Positions 47,887 to 60,880 of a stretch of 64,000 bases of DNA are shown here, piece by piece. How positions within the stretch are numbered: the stretch's first letter is position 1; every line of letters begins with the position of its first letter. Source of the DNA: Niebla homalea (Eukaryota > Ascomycota > Lecanoromycetes > Lecanorales > Ramalinaceae); contig JAHGAU010000019.1 of assembly GCA_019925105.1 (NCBI GenBank), forward strand, positions 186,001 through 250,000, written 5' to 3'. The position numbers and the translations under genes are program-made. A model generated the notes under the pieces. The model worked only from the letters and a program-made list of their open reading frames with translations. It made no database searches and was not told the origin of the DNA.

Positions 47887-48060
47887 TATTATGAAACGGC
47901 GCATACGCAGGTACATAGCATCACGGTCTGTGGTAGATATGAGCATAACGGGTAGCTTCCGCGGGGGTCTTAGCACACACTCACTCAAATCCATAGCCAC
48001 CTACCTAGCTAAAGCAAAAATCACATCGTTCATACATATTACACTTACTCATTCTTAACG
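47887..48060 (+). repeat. 3' LTR of element c
   Basis: Starts TATTATGAAACGGCGCATAC and ends CATTCTTAACG. Differences from the 5' copy are scattered and mostly transitions in both directions. Confidence 0.9.
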
Positions 48061-48065
48061 GAAAT

Positions 48066-49993
48066 CCAATAACATAATAATTAATACCTTTAATAATTAA
48101 ATTAAAGCTTTTAAAAGAGGGTTTTTCTTTCCTTTATTAAATAATAATTAATAAATATTAGAAAAGTTATATACCTTAATCCGGTAAATATTAATAAGGA
48201 TATAATCTTAAAATTAATAATTAAAACGATTAATAAGTTAGAAAAAATTAAAGCCTTTGAATTAAACGGAATTCTGAATAAGTTTTTATCGATAATAATA
48301 TTATTATTTAAAAAGATTTTTATTTATTTGTTTTAAGTTTACCTTAAGGTTAATTATTATTTATAAGTTTAAGGAAAATAAAATAATTATTCTTAAAAAA
48401 TTAATTAAGTAAGATTACTTAAAAATAAAAATTTATAAGCCGATCGTATTCCTTTATATATTAAGAAAACCCTTAAAAATGGTGATCGTAAAAATCCTTC
48501 ATAATTATACGGCAAATTACGGGTTTTTCCCGGAGTAATAATATAATTAGATATAAAGAGAAAAGGGTAAGTAAAACCGGCCCTTAAAAATTTAATTAAC
48601 GGTATATATAAGGTATAAAATTATAAGAAAAAGTATACTGTAAGTTTCCTTTCTTTAAATATTACGGGAATTTCCAATAAAATAAACTATTAAAAATTAT
48701 TATATAATTTATTAAAAAAAAAGATATCACCTTTTTTTTCAAAGTAAATTAAAAGCTTTTTAAGTAACTAAATAATATTAATTAACTTAAAATAAAAGTA
48801 AGCTTCATAAAGCTTATTATAACTAAGATTTTTTAAAGGTTATTTATCTCCTTTATTTTATTCTTATCCTTTAATAACATATTAACTAAAAAATTAATTA
48901 AGTTAAAATAAAAAGTTTAAGTTAAGGTTTTTATTAATAATATTTATTTATCAACTTATAATATTTTTATTTATATAAACTATTTAAAGTTAAAGTAAGT
49001 TTATAAAGTTTATTTATAATAAATAAAAATATATAAAGCTCAATTAATATTATATAAATATGAACTTATTTAATTAAATAAAAACTTAAAGTTATGAAAT
49101 ATGATAATTACGGTAAATCTAAATAAAATTATAATAAAACCAGAAATTAATATTAAAATCTTTAACCTTTAAGATAATAAAAAGCTTAATTAAAAAAATT
49201 ATATGAAAAAGGTTTAAAAAAAGATAATTTCTTAAGAAAAAAACTTTATATATTTTACGGTATTAACGTAAAGTACCACCCTATAAAAAAAAACTGGGAC
49301 CGTTTATTAAGCGGTAATAAAGTTAATTATAATATATATAATAATTATTTAATATATTCTTAAAGATACCCCCGGATATAAGAAAAAGTTTATTTAATAA
49401 TTACAAAAGATTTAAAACCGGTACTTGAAAATCATTAACGGTATATATAAAATAATTCCCGTTTTAATAATAAAATCCAAAATTTTTATTAATTAAACCA
49501 TTTCTTAATTAAGTAATTATTTAAATAAAATTTAAGAAAAATATATATCCGGCTATAATTATAAGGAACGGAAAAATCCGATTAAACCTTAAGAAGTCCC
49601 GGATAAAAAAAATTTTAAAAAAATATAAATTTTTTATTAAATTAAAATATAAATAAAATAAACTAGACAGGACATCAATTTAATTTACGTTTAAAAAATT
49701 CATATAGATTTATATAAACTTACGCCCGGCGTAAAGGAAATAAAAATTAAGAGGATTATAAGGATAAAAATAAAAACGATTACTTTATAAATTATATTAT
49801 AAGAAATTAAATATTAATATAAAATATAAAAAATCGATCCGTTAAAAATAACGGTATCCGGCCTTAATAATAAAAAAAATTATTAATAAGTATTATTATC
49901 GTTACGGGATTATAAAGAACAACAATAATATATTAATAATTTAACTCCGGACGGGTAAAAATAAGCTAGTTTACTTCCTTTTTATTATATACG
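48066..49993 (+). mobile_element. LINE copy I, segment 2 (RT to C-terminal region)
   Basis: Resumes after element c at the same point of ORF2 and continues through RT (TTATTAATAATATTTATTTA near 48930, the FVDD region) to the C-terminal part, aligning to copies D and F. Interrupted by a solo LTR at 49999. Confidence 0.78.
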
Positions 49994-49998
49994 GTAAT

Positions 49999-50161
49999 TG
50001 TTAAGAACGTAATAAGTGTAATGTATGATTAATAAGTAGCTATATATGCAGTTATGGATTTAAGGTATATGCGCGCCAAGACCACCCAGGAGCTACCCGC
50101 TATGCTCATATCTACCACAGACCGTGATGCTATATCTATGCACATGCGCCGTTTCATAACA
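49999..50161 (-). repeat. Solo LTR of the element-c family, inverted
   Basis: 163 bp, reverse complement of the element c LTR (TGTTAAGAACG...CCGTTTCATAACA). GTAAT at 49994-49998 and 50162-50166 is its target duplication. Arises by LTR-LTR recombination of a former full element. Confidence 0.9.
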
Positions 50162-50166
50162 GTAAT

Positions 50167-50705
50167 AGCCGGATAAACGTTAAATATAGATATAAATAAA
50201 AAAAGTAAAACGTAAACTATATATTTACATTATATTTATTATTTATAAAGTTTAAAACGGGATTAATTAAAAAGGTTAAAATAAATAATACCATAAAAGA
50301 TTCTTTATAAAGTAAAGTATTTAATTGATTGATTGATTAATTTATATTACGGGTCTAGTTAAGCTAATTCCCGCGTTCCTTAATACGCGGTTTTTTAACC
50401 TTATTAATAACCGTAAAAACTTAATACTTATAATATTAAAGTAAAAATTAACGTTTACCAGGCTTTTACCCTTTATCCCTTAAGGTAAAGGATATTAACG
50501 GCCGTTTAAAAAGTAATAATTTATTTGTATACTTCTTATGTTTTAATTCCCCTAAGAAAATCCATAATATTACGACCGTATCCTTATAGGGGCTACCCTT
50601 AGGCTCGTTGCTCTTCCGCCCCTTTATACATTTGTACTGCCCTAACCTTATGAAATAAAATATTTAAGCGGTTATAAAATTTATAATATTCATAAACTTA
50701 TTATA
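50167..50705 (+). mobile_element. LINE copy I, segment 3, with copy J inside
   Basis: Short continuation of the LINE C-terminal region (50167-50324 and 50668 to about 50705, compare 30650-30830 in D), cut by J and then by the gypsy element to the right. Confidence 0.6.
50325..50655 (-). mobile_element. LINE copy J: 331-bp 5'-truncated fragment
   Basis: (TTGA)n tail at 50325, then LINE 3' UTR. TAAAGTATTTAA (50313-50324) and TAAAATATTTAA (50656-50667) form the target duplication with one transition. The 3' side is RIPed while the truncated 5' side is nearly unmutated. Confidence 0.82.
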
Positions 50706-53492
50706 CCTCGTTACTCCTTACGAGGGCGTAAATAGGTTACCTTTAATATAATATTATAGTATAAGCCCTTTTAAAGTAATTAAAAAGCAAAAAGTATATT
50801 ACGTATAATTGAAAATATTAAAATATAGAGGTATAAAAGTAAAAAGATTAAAGACCTTAATATACTTAATTAATAAAACTCCTGGGTGCCGGATTAACCT
50901 TGGGCTTGGCCCGGGGTAAGCCCGGTAAGGCTTATTCCTGAGTGATTAATACCCCTGAACCCTAATAAAATCTATAGATTAATCTATTTAACGATATTCT
51001 CTTATATATTAATTAAGTTCTTTTCAATAATGTTAAATATACTTTATATAATAAATAAAATATTAATAACTTCTTTAACTTATAGTTTCTCCTTAATAAG
51101 GATATTATTTTAATTATTTAATATAAAGGATATTCTTGAACTAAATCTTTAATTAAAATGAAAAGGGGTTATTTTTATACTTTAATTAAAACCGTTATTA
51201 TCTTAAAAATTTTTATTTAATAATTATTTAATTTAATTATCTTAAAGGTAATTTATGTAAAGTTTTAAACCTTTTTTGTTTCCTAATTTATACGTTTTAA
51301 TTAATCATTTATTTAAGCGTAATATAAAATAAAGGGTTTAGAATCGATTTAAAGTTAATATAGTAATAATTTTTATAATTTTTTTATAAATTAAAATCTT
51401 TAATAAAATAAAATAAATAAAAATAACTTAGAATATTTAAAGATTTCCTTCATAAAGAATTATATTATTTTCCGTATTAAGGTTCCTTTTTTTTTAACTC
51501 TATGAAAAAATATAATAGCGCTATTTAAATAATTTATTTATTACCGTAAGAATAATGTTTATCGTTTTATATTTTCATGATCCCGTAATAAAAATATAAA
51601 GAATATCTTTTTATTATTAATTAAAGACTTTTGATTAATATAATAATGTTAGGGGCTTCCAACGGAAAATTTTTACCTTAAAATATTTACCGTAATTTGA
51701 AACGTATTTATCAGCGTTCTCTTCAAGTATAAATTAATTAAAATATTTTAAAGGTAATTTAATTATACGATCTTATTTAAAATAATTACTTATTAATTTA
51801 TTATAAGTATACTTAAAGACTTAAATATAAAGTAAAAAAAATACTTAAAGTTTACTTTTAAACTTTAAGATATCATTTTTACTTTAATATACTTTAAAAT
51901 ACTTTTTTAATGTTTCGGAAATTATTATTAATTAATTCCCGTTAATTTTATATCGTTTTCAAAAATTTTTCAATTTATTAACAAAAATCAACCGATTCTG
52001 GTAATTTATATATTATGTTTAAATTTAAATTATTATTCTCCTTTTCCCTTTTATTAAAAATCGCGATTTCAAACTAAAAACTAATTTAATAATCAAAGCG
52101 TTTAGTATTAAGATTTAGTTTTATTATAACTATCTTTTTTCGGTTTATATTTAAGTATTCTTATTAGAGTATTTCTTTTTCTATTTTATTGATTAAGTTT
52201 ATATATTACCGTAAAGTTAAATTCTAATCTAAACGTAATTAAAAGAATTCATTTTAAAAATACTTTATCTAATTTTATTAAGTTATTAAGATATTAGATG
52301 ATTTAATTATTAAAGATTCCTTTGATTCCTTAAAAGCTTTTTAATAATCCTTTATTTAATTATATAAACTACTTTTTTTAATAAATTTTATTTGAGGATA
52401 AGCTTTATATTAAAAATTAATATATATCTTTAAAAGAAATTATAAAAATTAATAAAGTTTTATATTTATTTAAAATTAATTAATATAGGTTATTTTTTAA
52501 TAATTTAAATCTTCTCCTTATTAAGTTTAAGATTATTATTATTAATAATAATAATAAATCTTAAGAACTTTATTTTTTATACGTTAAGTTTATACTTCTT
52601 AATATCTATTTAAAAACCTGCTTTACGGAAAACTATTAAAGATTTTTTCATATATTTTATATGTTCCTTTTTAATTTTATTATAAATAAGGATATTATTA
52701 AAATAAGCTTAATCTAAGTTATTAAGGTACTTAAATAAAGTATTATTTATATATTATTAATAAAAAACCGGTTTGTTGATTAATTTAAAAAATATAACTT
52801 TATATTTAAAAGCTCTTAAGAACATTCTAAATATAAGAAGATTTTTAACTTTTATAATATCTTTAATTTATTAAATATAACAATAATATTAAGCCGGATA
52901 AAATACTTAGATTTTTATTATATAAGTTAGTATTTTATTAATAGAAGAAATAAAATATTAATTTCTCTTAATAATTAAATTAAAAGCTTCATAATTAATA
53001 TAAAGTTAAAGGTTTTAATTTAATTTTAATATAAAATAAATAAATAAAATATATAAAAGGTTATTAGGTTTAATAATTACCTTTTTTAAGTTCTTTATAA
53101 TATACTCTACCCTGCTTTATTGACTTAAAACTTATATTATAATACTTAAAATTATTATTTTAATCTATATTTTTTATTATAAGTAACCTAGATTATAACT
53201 TGAACGTAAAAGGAGAAAATATTATTGTTTTAATATTATTAAGAAATTTACGTTAATAAATCTACAACCTTATTATAATAAATATATAGCTATAAAACTT
53301 AAGTAATAAATTAGTTAATATATTTACTTATTTATAAGTATTTTACGATATTTATCATAATAATAATAAAAAGTTAACGGCTTGAAAAAATAAGTTTATA
53401 ATTAAAAATATTAAACTTATTATTTATATTATTAAATTTAAGAAGCTTATTATTATTAAAATTATAAAAAAGGAAAATATCTAAAATATTTA
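50706..53492 (-). mobile_element. Ty3/gypsy element K, minus strand, interrupted by LINE L
   Basis: Minus-strand frames give a gypsy RT: INYEAFNLIIKRN (about 52990-52960, usual VDYRxLNxxTxKNxYPLP), SKYFIRLNIIVIFNKLKI, and FNNILIYNKI near 52700-52670 (usual LDDILIYS, Asp read as Asn). RIPed throughout except a GC-rich patch at 50879-50960. LTR boundaries not determined. Cut at 53492 by LINE L, whose target duplication marks continuation at 59331. Confidence 0.78.
50879..50960. other. GC-rich patch with imperfect hairpin
   Basis: CCTTGGGCTT pairs with AAGCCCGGTAAGG (three-base bulge) around GGCCCGGGGT. An isolated GC-rich block in about 75-80% A+T DNA; could be an LTR part of element K or a separate insertion. 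Confidence 0.5.
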
Positions 53493-56400
53493 ATTGATTG
53501 ATTGATTGATTTATACTACGGGTTTAATTAAGCTAATTCCGGCGTTCCTTAATACGCGGCCTTTTAACCTTATTAATAACCGTAAAAACCTGATACTTAT
53601 AACGTTAAGGTAAAAACCGGCGTTTATTAAACTTTTACTTTTTATTACTTAAGGTAAAGGATATTAATGGCCGTTTAAAAAGTAATAATCTATTTATATA
53701 CTTTTTATATTTTAATTCCTTTAAGAAAATCCGTAATATTACGACCGTATCCTTATAAAAGCTATTTTTAAACTTATTATTTTTCTGCTTTTTTATATAT
53801 TTATATTATTTTAATCTTATATAATATTTTTAAATATCCTTATTAATACTTACGTATTTAATATATACTCCTTTTATATTATTATCGCCGTTAACTCTTT
53901 TAAGGACTTTTAGTAAATATTTATTATTATATTTTTATAATTATAAAAAATATTTTCCGGTTTATATAATTAATATAACCGATTTCCGCTCCTCTTTTTC
54001 TTTCTTAACCGGTAACGGACCTTCTTTATAAGGTTTTCGGTAACTTTATTTATCTTTATAATAAGATTAAACTATAATAATAATCCAGTAAATATTATAA
54101 ATTTAACGGTTACCCGGATACTTTATTTTATAAATAATATTTAACGGTAATTATAAGTATTAACTTTTATAATAAGTTTTAATTTAATCTTTATAAATAA
54201 GGGATAAAAAATAAGGACGTATACGGTATTCTGCTTTTTTTATCCGTACTTATATTTAACGTTTATCCGACCCTTAATATATATAGTAAATAGGAAGTAA
54301 GTTAAACCGTTTTTGCCCGTCCGGAGTTAAATTATTAATACGTTATTACCCTTTTTTATAATATTATAATAATGGAGATATTTATTAATAATCTTTTTAT
54401 TATTAAGAGTTAAATAATAATAATTTAAAGGTATAAAGTCCTTATATTTTTATTAACGTTTAATTTACTTTATCGTAACTTATAAGGTAATTATTATAAT
54501 TTTTACTCTTTAAATCCTTTTAATCTCGGTTTTTTTTACGCTTAATGGGAATTTATACCCGCTTAAATTAATTTCCGGGATATTAATAAGGTTAATTTCC
54601 TTTTTAACTTATTTTTACTTTATTTTAATAAGAAAAAAAATAAATATCTTTAATTTATTTCTTTTAATTTTAAGCTTATTAAGATTCTAATAAATCCGCC
54701 CGTTTCTTATTATCATAGTTAAGTATATATATTTCTTTAATTTTATTTAAATATATATTTAATTTAATAAAACCTTAATTAACGGTATAAAGATTTTAAA
54801 CTTTAATACCGGGATAAAGGTTACTTTATAAATACCGTTAATTATTCTTAAATACCGATTTTAAACTTTCTATAATATTTAAATAAGCTCTTTTTTATGT
54901 TTTAAAGTACCCTTAAGTATATATTAAATGGCCGTAACGTATATTATAATTAACTTTATTATAGCTTAATAAACGGTCCGGGCCTTTTATAACGTAACTC
55001 TTTATATCGATATAATAAAATAAATAAAACCCTTTTCTTATAAAGTTATCTTGTTTTAAACTTTTCTTATATAATCCTTTTAATTAAGCTTTTTATTTAC
55101 TTAAAGGTTAAGGACTTTAATATTAATATCCAGCTTTATTATAATTTTATTTAAGTTTATTATAATTATTATATTATATAATTTCGGGCTCTTAATTATA
55201 TAGATAAGTTTATATTTATATAACGTAAATTAAGCCCCGTAAGTTCTTATTTACCGAAGATAAACTTTATAAGCCTATTTTAATTCTAAATAATTTATAT
55301 ATATAAAAATACTATAAGTTAAAAAATAAATATTATTAATAAAGTTTTTAACTTAAATTTTTTATTTTAACTTAATAAGTTTTTTAATTAATAAATTATT
55401 AAAGAATAAAAATAATATAAAAAAAATAAACGATCTTTAAGGAATCCTTATTATAATGGGCTTTATTAAGCTTTTTTTATTTTAAGTTAATTAATATAAC
55501 TTAATTATTTAAAAAACTTTTTATTTATTTAATTAAAAAAAGTAATATCCCTTTCTTCCCTAAGTTATATAATAATTTTTAATAATTTATTTTATTAAAA
55601 GTATTTATAATATTAAAAGAAAAAAGATTTATAATATATTTCTTCTTATAACCTTATATTATATATATATTATTGATTAATCCTTTAAAGGCTATTTTTA
55701 TTAATTAACCTTTCTTTATTTTTATTTATTAATTAAAGAAAAGTCCATAATTCTTTATATAATTATTAAGGATCCTTATTATTACCGTTTTTAAAATTTT
55801 CCTTAACGTATATAGGAGTATAATAAGTCTATAAGACTTTACTTTTAAATAATCCGGCTTAATAAGTTTCTTAAGGATAATTATCTTTATTTCCTTAAAT
55901 TTACGTAAATAATAATTAACGTTAAAATATACTTAGAAGAAATAAATAAAAACCTTTTTAAACGGCAAAATTATTATTATTAAGAATCTATTAAGAATCT
56001 TATTTAATCCCGAAGCTTTATCCTTTTTTAGTTTATTAATTACTTTAATTATTATATTTTATATTATTATTTTATTTATTAATATAAAATTAAAATATAT
56101 AATACCGTCGATATTATTTAAGTTAATTTTTAACGGAAGGGAGAAAAATGTTTTTTAAGGACCTTAATTTTACCATTAAAGGTATTAATTAATATATTAT
56201 TAAATTTCTTAAAAGGCGGGAATTTAAGGATAAATTTTAGTTTTTTATTTTATTTTTTATTATACTTTATTAGCTTTTAAATATTATAAAATAAAACCGT
56301 TAAGTTATATATTATAAATTAAAAGTATATTTATTTAATTTTCTTAATAATCCTTTTTTTTTCTTAAGTAATTTTTAATTAATTAAGTATTTTTTAATTT

Positions 56401-59330
56401 TTATATTTAAAAGCTTATTTAATTAGCCTTTTCGTTTTTATAATCGTAATTATATACTTTTTATTTTAATAAATTTTAACTCTTTAAAAGGGTTTTATTA
56501 TTAAAATAATTTTATTAATTATTCCGTTTAATATTTTTATTATTTATTTTATAAAAAAATCAATTTAATCTTTATTATTTAATTAAGGGAGGTCCGTAAA
56601 TTATATTATTATTTCTTTTATTTTTATATAGATTTCTGCTTTTTTAATTATTTTTTACGTTTTCCTTACCGGTAATAATATAATTATATTAACGATTTAA
56701 TTTAAAGTTATTTATATCGGTATATAATCCGAGTTATATTTTAAGTTTTCTTATAACCTATATATTATAATTACGCCAACAACCTTTTCCGTATTAAAGG
56801 TTAAATTAATTATCGTTTTAAATTTATAACTTTTTTACGTAATAATATTTTATAATATTAATAATAAAAAATTAATTTAAGCGGTAATTATTAATAAATT
56901 ATTTAATTTAATATAATTTATCATATACTTTTTTTCGTTTTATATATAATAATATAGGTTAAAGTCTTTAAGCAATATATATTTATTTAAAGTAATTAAG
57001 ATTTCTTTAAGTAATAATATTATAGAAAATCCTTCCTTATTAATCGGCGGCGGGTTATATACGTTATAGATATTAAAATCGCTTTTTAAGTCTTTTTCTT
57101 TTATAATATAGAATATATAAAGGTTTTTATTATAATAAATAATATCTTAATTATTTATATTAAGCCGCTTATTTATAAAGAAGTATATTTTAATTATTTT
57201 ATCCCCCTTAAAGGTTAAATAAAACCTTTTTCTTAAGTTAATAAATAAATATATATATAAATTATATAATAATTCTTATATTATTATAACGTTAACGTCT
57301 TTAACTTTTTTAAACTTAAATATTAATATTATAACTTTAATTCTTTTATTATAAACGTTATATTATATTATTTTTAAAAACGTTAATATATTATATATTA
57401 ATCTTTATAAGGGCTCCCTTTTTTATATCCGTTTAAATTATAGATTTCTTATTAAAGTTAAACGTTTTTTAACTTAATATCTTTAAAATTATTATTAAAA
57501 ACGTAAAACGGCCAGCCCTTAAGGTTAAGATTATAAAGAACTTTTTTTTCTTTACCGTTATTTACTTTTTATTATTTAATTTATTAAGCTTATATTTTAA
57601 GGTTACTTTTAATTAACTTATTAAATTAATTTTATACGTATTATACTATTAAATTTTCACGGTTATCCGGGTCTTTTTACGTTTAATTTCTTTAGCTCTT
57701 ATTATATATTTAGAATCTTATATTAAGTATCCCTCCTTATTATATATAACGTATTTAAGTATATTTTTTATAAGTTTTTTATTTATTAACTTTATATACT
57801 TATAAATATTATAACTTTTAACGTAAATTATATATTTTATAATATTAAAATATTTTATAATAATATATTTATAACTTTAATACTTAAAATATTAATAAAT
57901 ATTAACCGTTTTATTTTATAATTAAGTTATTTTAAGAAATTTTTTTTTAATAATCCTTTTATTTAAAATATCGTTATATATTTTTATTAATATTACGTTT
58001 AATATAATAATAAAATACTTCTTTATATATTTTAAGAAATTAAGTTTTTTTATTATTAACGGAAGCCTATAATTAACGATTTTAAGCCTTAAATAAAAAA
58101 CCGTATTCTTTTTTTCTATATTCTTTAACGTAATTTCTTTCTCGGTTTTTTTAAAATATAATAAATATATTTTATTTATTACGACGGTAAATAATTACCT
58201 TAAAATTTTAACCGATTTATATTCTTTTTTATTAACTTAAGCCTTAAACTTTTTTAAGCTTTTTTTTATTTTTAAAGACGCTATATTAAGGAGGATATCC
58301 TTATTTTATAGTTTATATATTATAATAATTTATTTTATTAATAATTCTATTATTACCTTAAAAACCTTTATTGATTATAATAGGTTTATTTTTATTACCG
58401 TATTTTTCTTTTTATTATTAAATAAACGGATTATTATTATCTTTACCTTCCTTAATACGGCCGCTTTCTCCTCCGTTATCTTTTTATTCTTTACCGTAAA
58501 TACTTTTTTTATTATTCTTATTATCTAGCTTTTTCTTATTTAAGGGGCCGCCGTTTTTATACTTTTACTTTATATACTTAATCTTAAGCCGCTGTCTTTA
58601 CCTTTTATTAATATTTTTATTCCCGCCTTTTAAAAGCCCTATAAACGCTCCGTCTCCCCCAGTTTTACCCTTATTTTCATATAGAAGTCCCTTATGTTTT
58701 TTAATTTAATCTATAGTATTAATTAGGTTTTTAACGTAATATCCTTTTATTTTATTATAAGGAATCCTTTTAAGGCCTTTATTATTTCCTTTACCGCCTT
58801 TTTACCCTTTTTTACCGGGCGATATATTATCTCCGCCTTTTACCTTTAATCTTTTAAGGTCCCGTTTTCCTTATTAGTTTTATTTCCCTTTTATATACTT
58901 TTAATAGTATTTTTACCACGGTTTTCTTACCTTTTCCCCCCGTTTATATTCTTTATTATTAATACCGTACCGGCCTTCCTACCCCCTTATTTACTTATTA
59001 TTTCTATATTATTATTACGCGTTTTACGCGCTTTAATACGCGTATTCTATTAACCTTAATTCCTTTATTTATTTTAAGCGTTATCCGGCTTATTATTATT
59101 ATATTACTTATATGTATTATCGCCGTTTCTATTAATATAAGTTACTTTCCCGTTTATTATTTTATTTTTAATTATTATGTTACTTTTACTTATCGTACTT
59201 AATATACTCTCCTTACTGTCGTTAAAGCTATGCATATACGTATCGTTTTAGACCTCTGGGGTCCCTTTTTTCGTCGCCATTTTTCCACCTTAATACTATA
59301 AGTCGGAAAATACAGCTACATTCCGAGTTC
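53493..59330 (-). mobile_element. LINE copy L, full length (5838 bp), minus strand
   Basis: 14-bp target duplication ATCTAAAATATTTA at 53479-53492 and 59331-59344. The (TTGA)n tail at 53493 is the 3' end. RT motif FINNIYFL on the minus strand near 55350-55322; endonuclease to about 57400; ORF1 to about 59000. The 5' region (GACCTCTGGGGTCCC near 59248 and the complement of ATGGCGACGAA at 59272-59282) is nearly unmutated, with a further ~50 bp leader. Inserted in gypsy element K. Confidence 0.92.
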
Positions 59331-59344
59331 ATCTAAAATATTTA

Positions 59345-60555
59345 TAACTTAAATAATAAAGACGTTATTACCGGTATTAAAGCCTTAAATTTAAAGATTA
59401 AAAAGTTATTTATACCCTTTATTCCCCGTATTCCTTAATATATTCCGTAACCCGGATTATAAGGAATAAATAAGAAATACCTTAATATATTATTATTCCG
59501 TAATTAAAAGGAGTAATAAAATAATTGAAGATTATATTTTAAATTAAAATTCCGTTAAACTATTATACTCTTTATTCATCAATCCAAATAAAATAGATTA
59601 TTTATACGATTCTTATAAAAATAATATATTTAATTTACTTAAAGCTTAAATTAATTTACTTTTATACGATTTATATACCTTGTTAACTTAAATAATTGAA
59701 GATGTAGATAATATATTTAATATATTTAATAAAGTCTTTATACATAATACTTAATCATATTTATTAAATTTTAGGATAAATAAAAATAAAACGTTTAATA
59801 AGTTTTATACTTACTTTTTATTATAATTATATTTTTAAGTTATTTAAAATTATATAAAATCTTGGGTATACGTAAGCTTTTTATTTTAAAGCTCCTTTAT
59901 TAAATTATAAATAACTTTATTGTTATATTATATCGTTAATTTAATAATTATTTACGTTAATATAATCTTAATATATATTAAGTTAAAAGTATAAATTCTT
60001 AAATTTAATTCCGATTATTTTAATTAATTTAAATATTATATAATAACGGTAATAATCTTACGGAGATTAATAAAAATAAATTTAATATTATTTACCTTAA
60101 TTACTTTAAAGATAAAGTCCTATATCGTAAGCTTTACGTTAAATATTTAAAGCTTAAATACTTATTTATTTATACCAGTATACCCTCTAAGGATTCCGCT
60201 TTACTTTTATATATAAAGGTTAAGGAACTCTTAAATACTTAATATTAAATACCTTAATTATAATACTTAAAGAAAGCCCGTTAATAATTAAATTTATTTT
60301 AATAATATTTAATTTATTTATAAGATTATAATAACGGCGTCCTTATTAAATACTTTATATTAAACCCTTTTTTAATTAAAAAAGATATGATATAATTATT
60401 CATCGGAAAATACGTTAATCAATTTAATTTACGTCGATTTTTTCTCGATTTTTTTACGTTTATACCGGCTATAAATTCGACTTTTTTACGGTTTTTTTTA
60501 ATATATATTTTAAGCAATTTTTAATGCTTAATAATTACGCTTATTTATAATAAAT
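59345..60555. other. Unassigned AT-rich stretch, presumably continuation of gypsy element K
   Basis: By the LINE L target duplication this should continue element K, but no gag, protease or LTR motif was recognised. RIP-mutated. Confidence 0.4.
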
Positions 60556-60880
60556 ATAAGGAAAGGATGGCGATGAATAAAGGGACCCCAGAGGTCCAAA
60601 ACGATACGTATATGCATAGCTTTAGTAATAGTGAGGGAAGTATATTAAGTACGATAAATAGAAGTAACGTAATAGTTAAGAATAAGGTAATAAACGGGTA
60701 AGTAACCTAAATTAGTAGAAACGGCGATAACGCGTATAGGCAATATAATAATAATAAATCGGATAACGCTTAAAATAAATAAGGGAATTAAGGTTAATAA
60801 AATACGCGTATTAAAGCGCGTAAAATACGTAATAATAATACGGAAATAATAACTAAATAAAAGGGTAAGAAAACCGGTAC
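60556..60880 (+). mobile_element. LINE copy M: 5' end fragment, cut by gypsy element N
   Basis: Begins GAAAGGATGGCGATGAATAA (60561), followed by the LINE 5' region homologous to 24651-24970. Truncated at 60880 where element N starts. Mutation is light at the very start and rises inward. Confidence 0.8.

Larger units (their letters stand above)
46642..48060 (+). mobile_element. Small pol-less LTR element 'c' (1419 bp)
   Basis: LTRs of 175 bp (46642-46816) and 174 bp (47887-48060) enclose 1070 bp. GAAAT at 46637-46641 and 48061-48065 is an exact 5-bp target duplication; the element sits inside LINE I. After the left LTR comes AA then TAGTAGCAATAGCTGAG, the same primer-site candidate as in element a (TGG to TAG by RIP). 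Before the right LTR is GCTTTTTTATCTTTTTGG, also shared with a. Lightly RIPed, but no RT or integrase motif and only short open frames. The 66-aa open frame across 47858-48058 is LTR sequence. Confidence 0.88.

Noticed and set aside
47858..48058. 66-aa open frame
   Set aside because: It is the 3' LTR of element c, repeated at 46642-46816.
46642..50161. MITE interpretation of the ~165-bp repeats with inverted ends
   Set aside because: Paired direct copies share one 5-bp duplication on the outside only, which fits LTRs; the inverted copy at 49999 with its own duplication fits a solo LTR.
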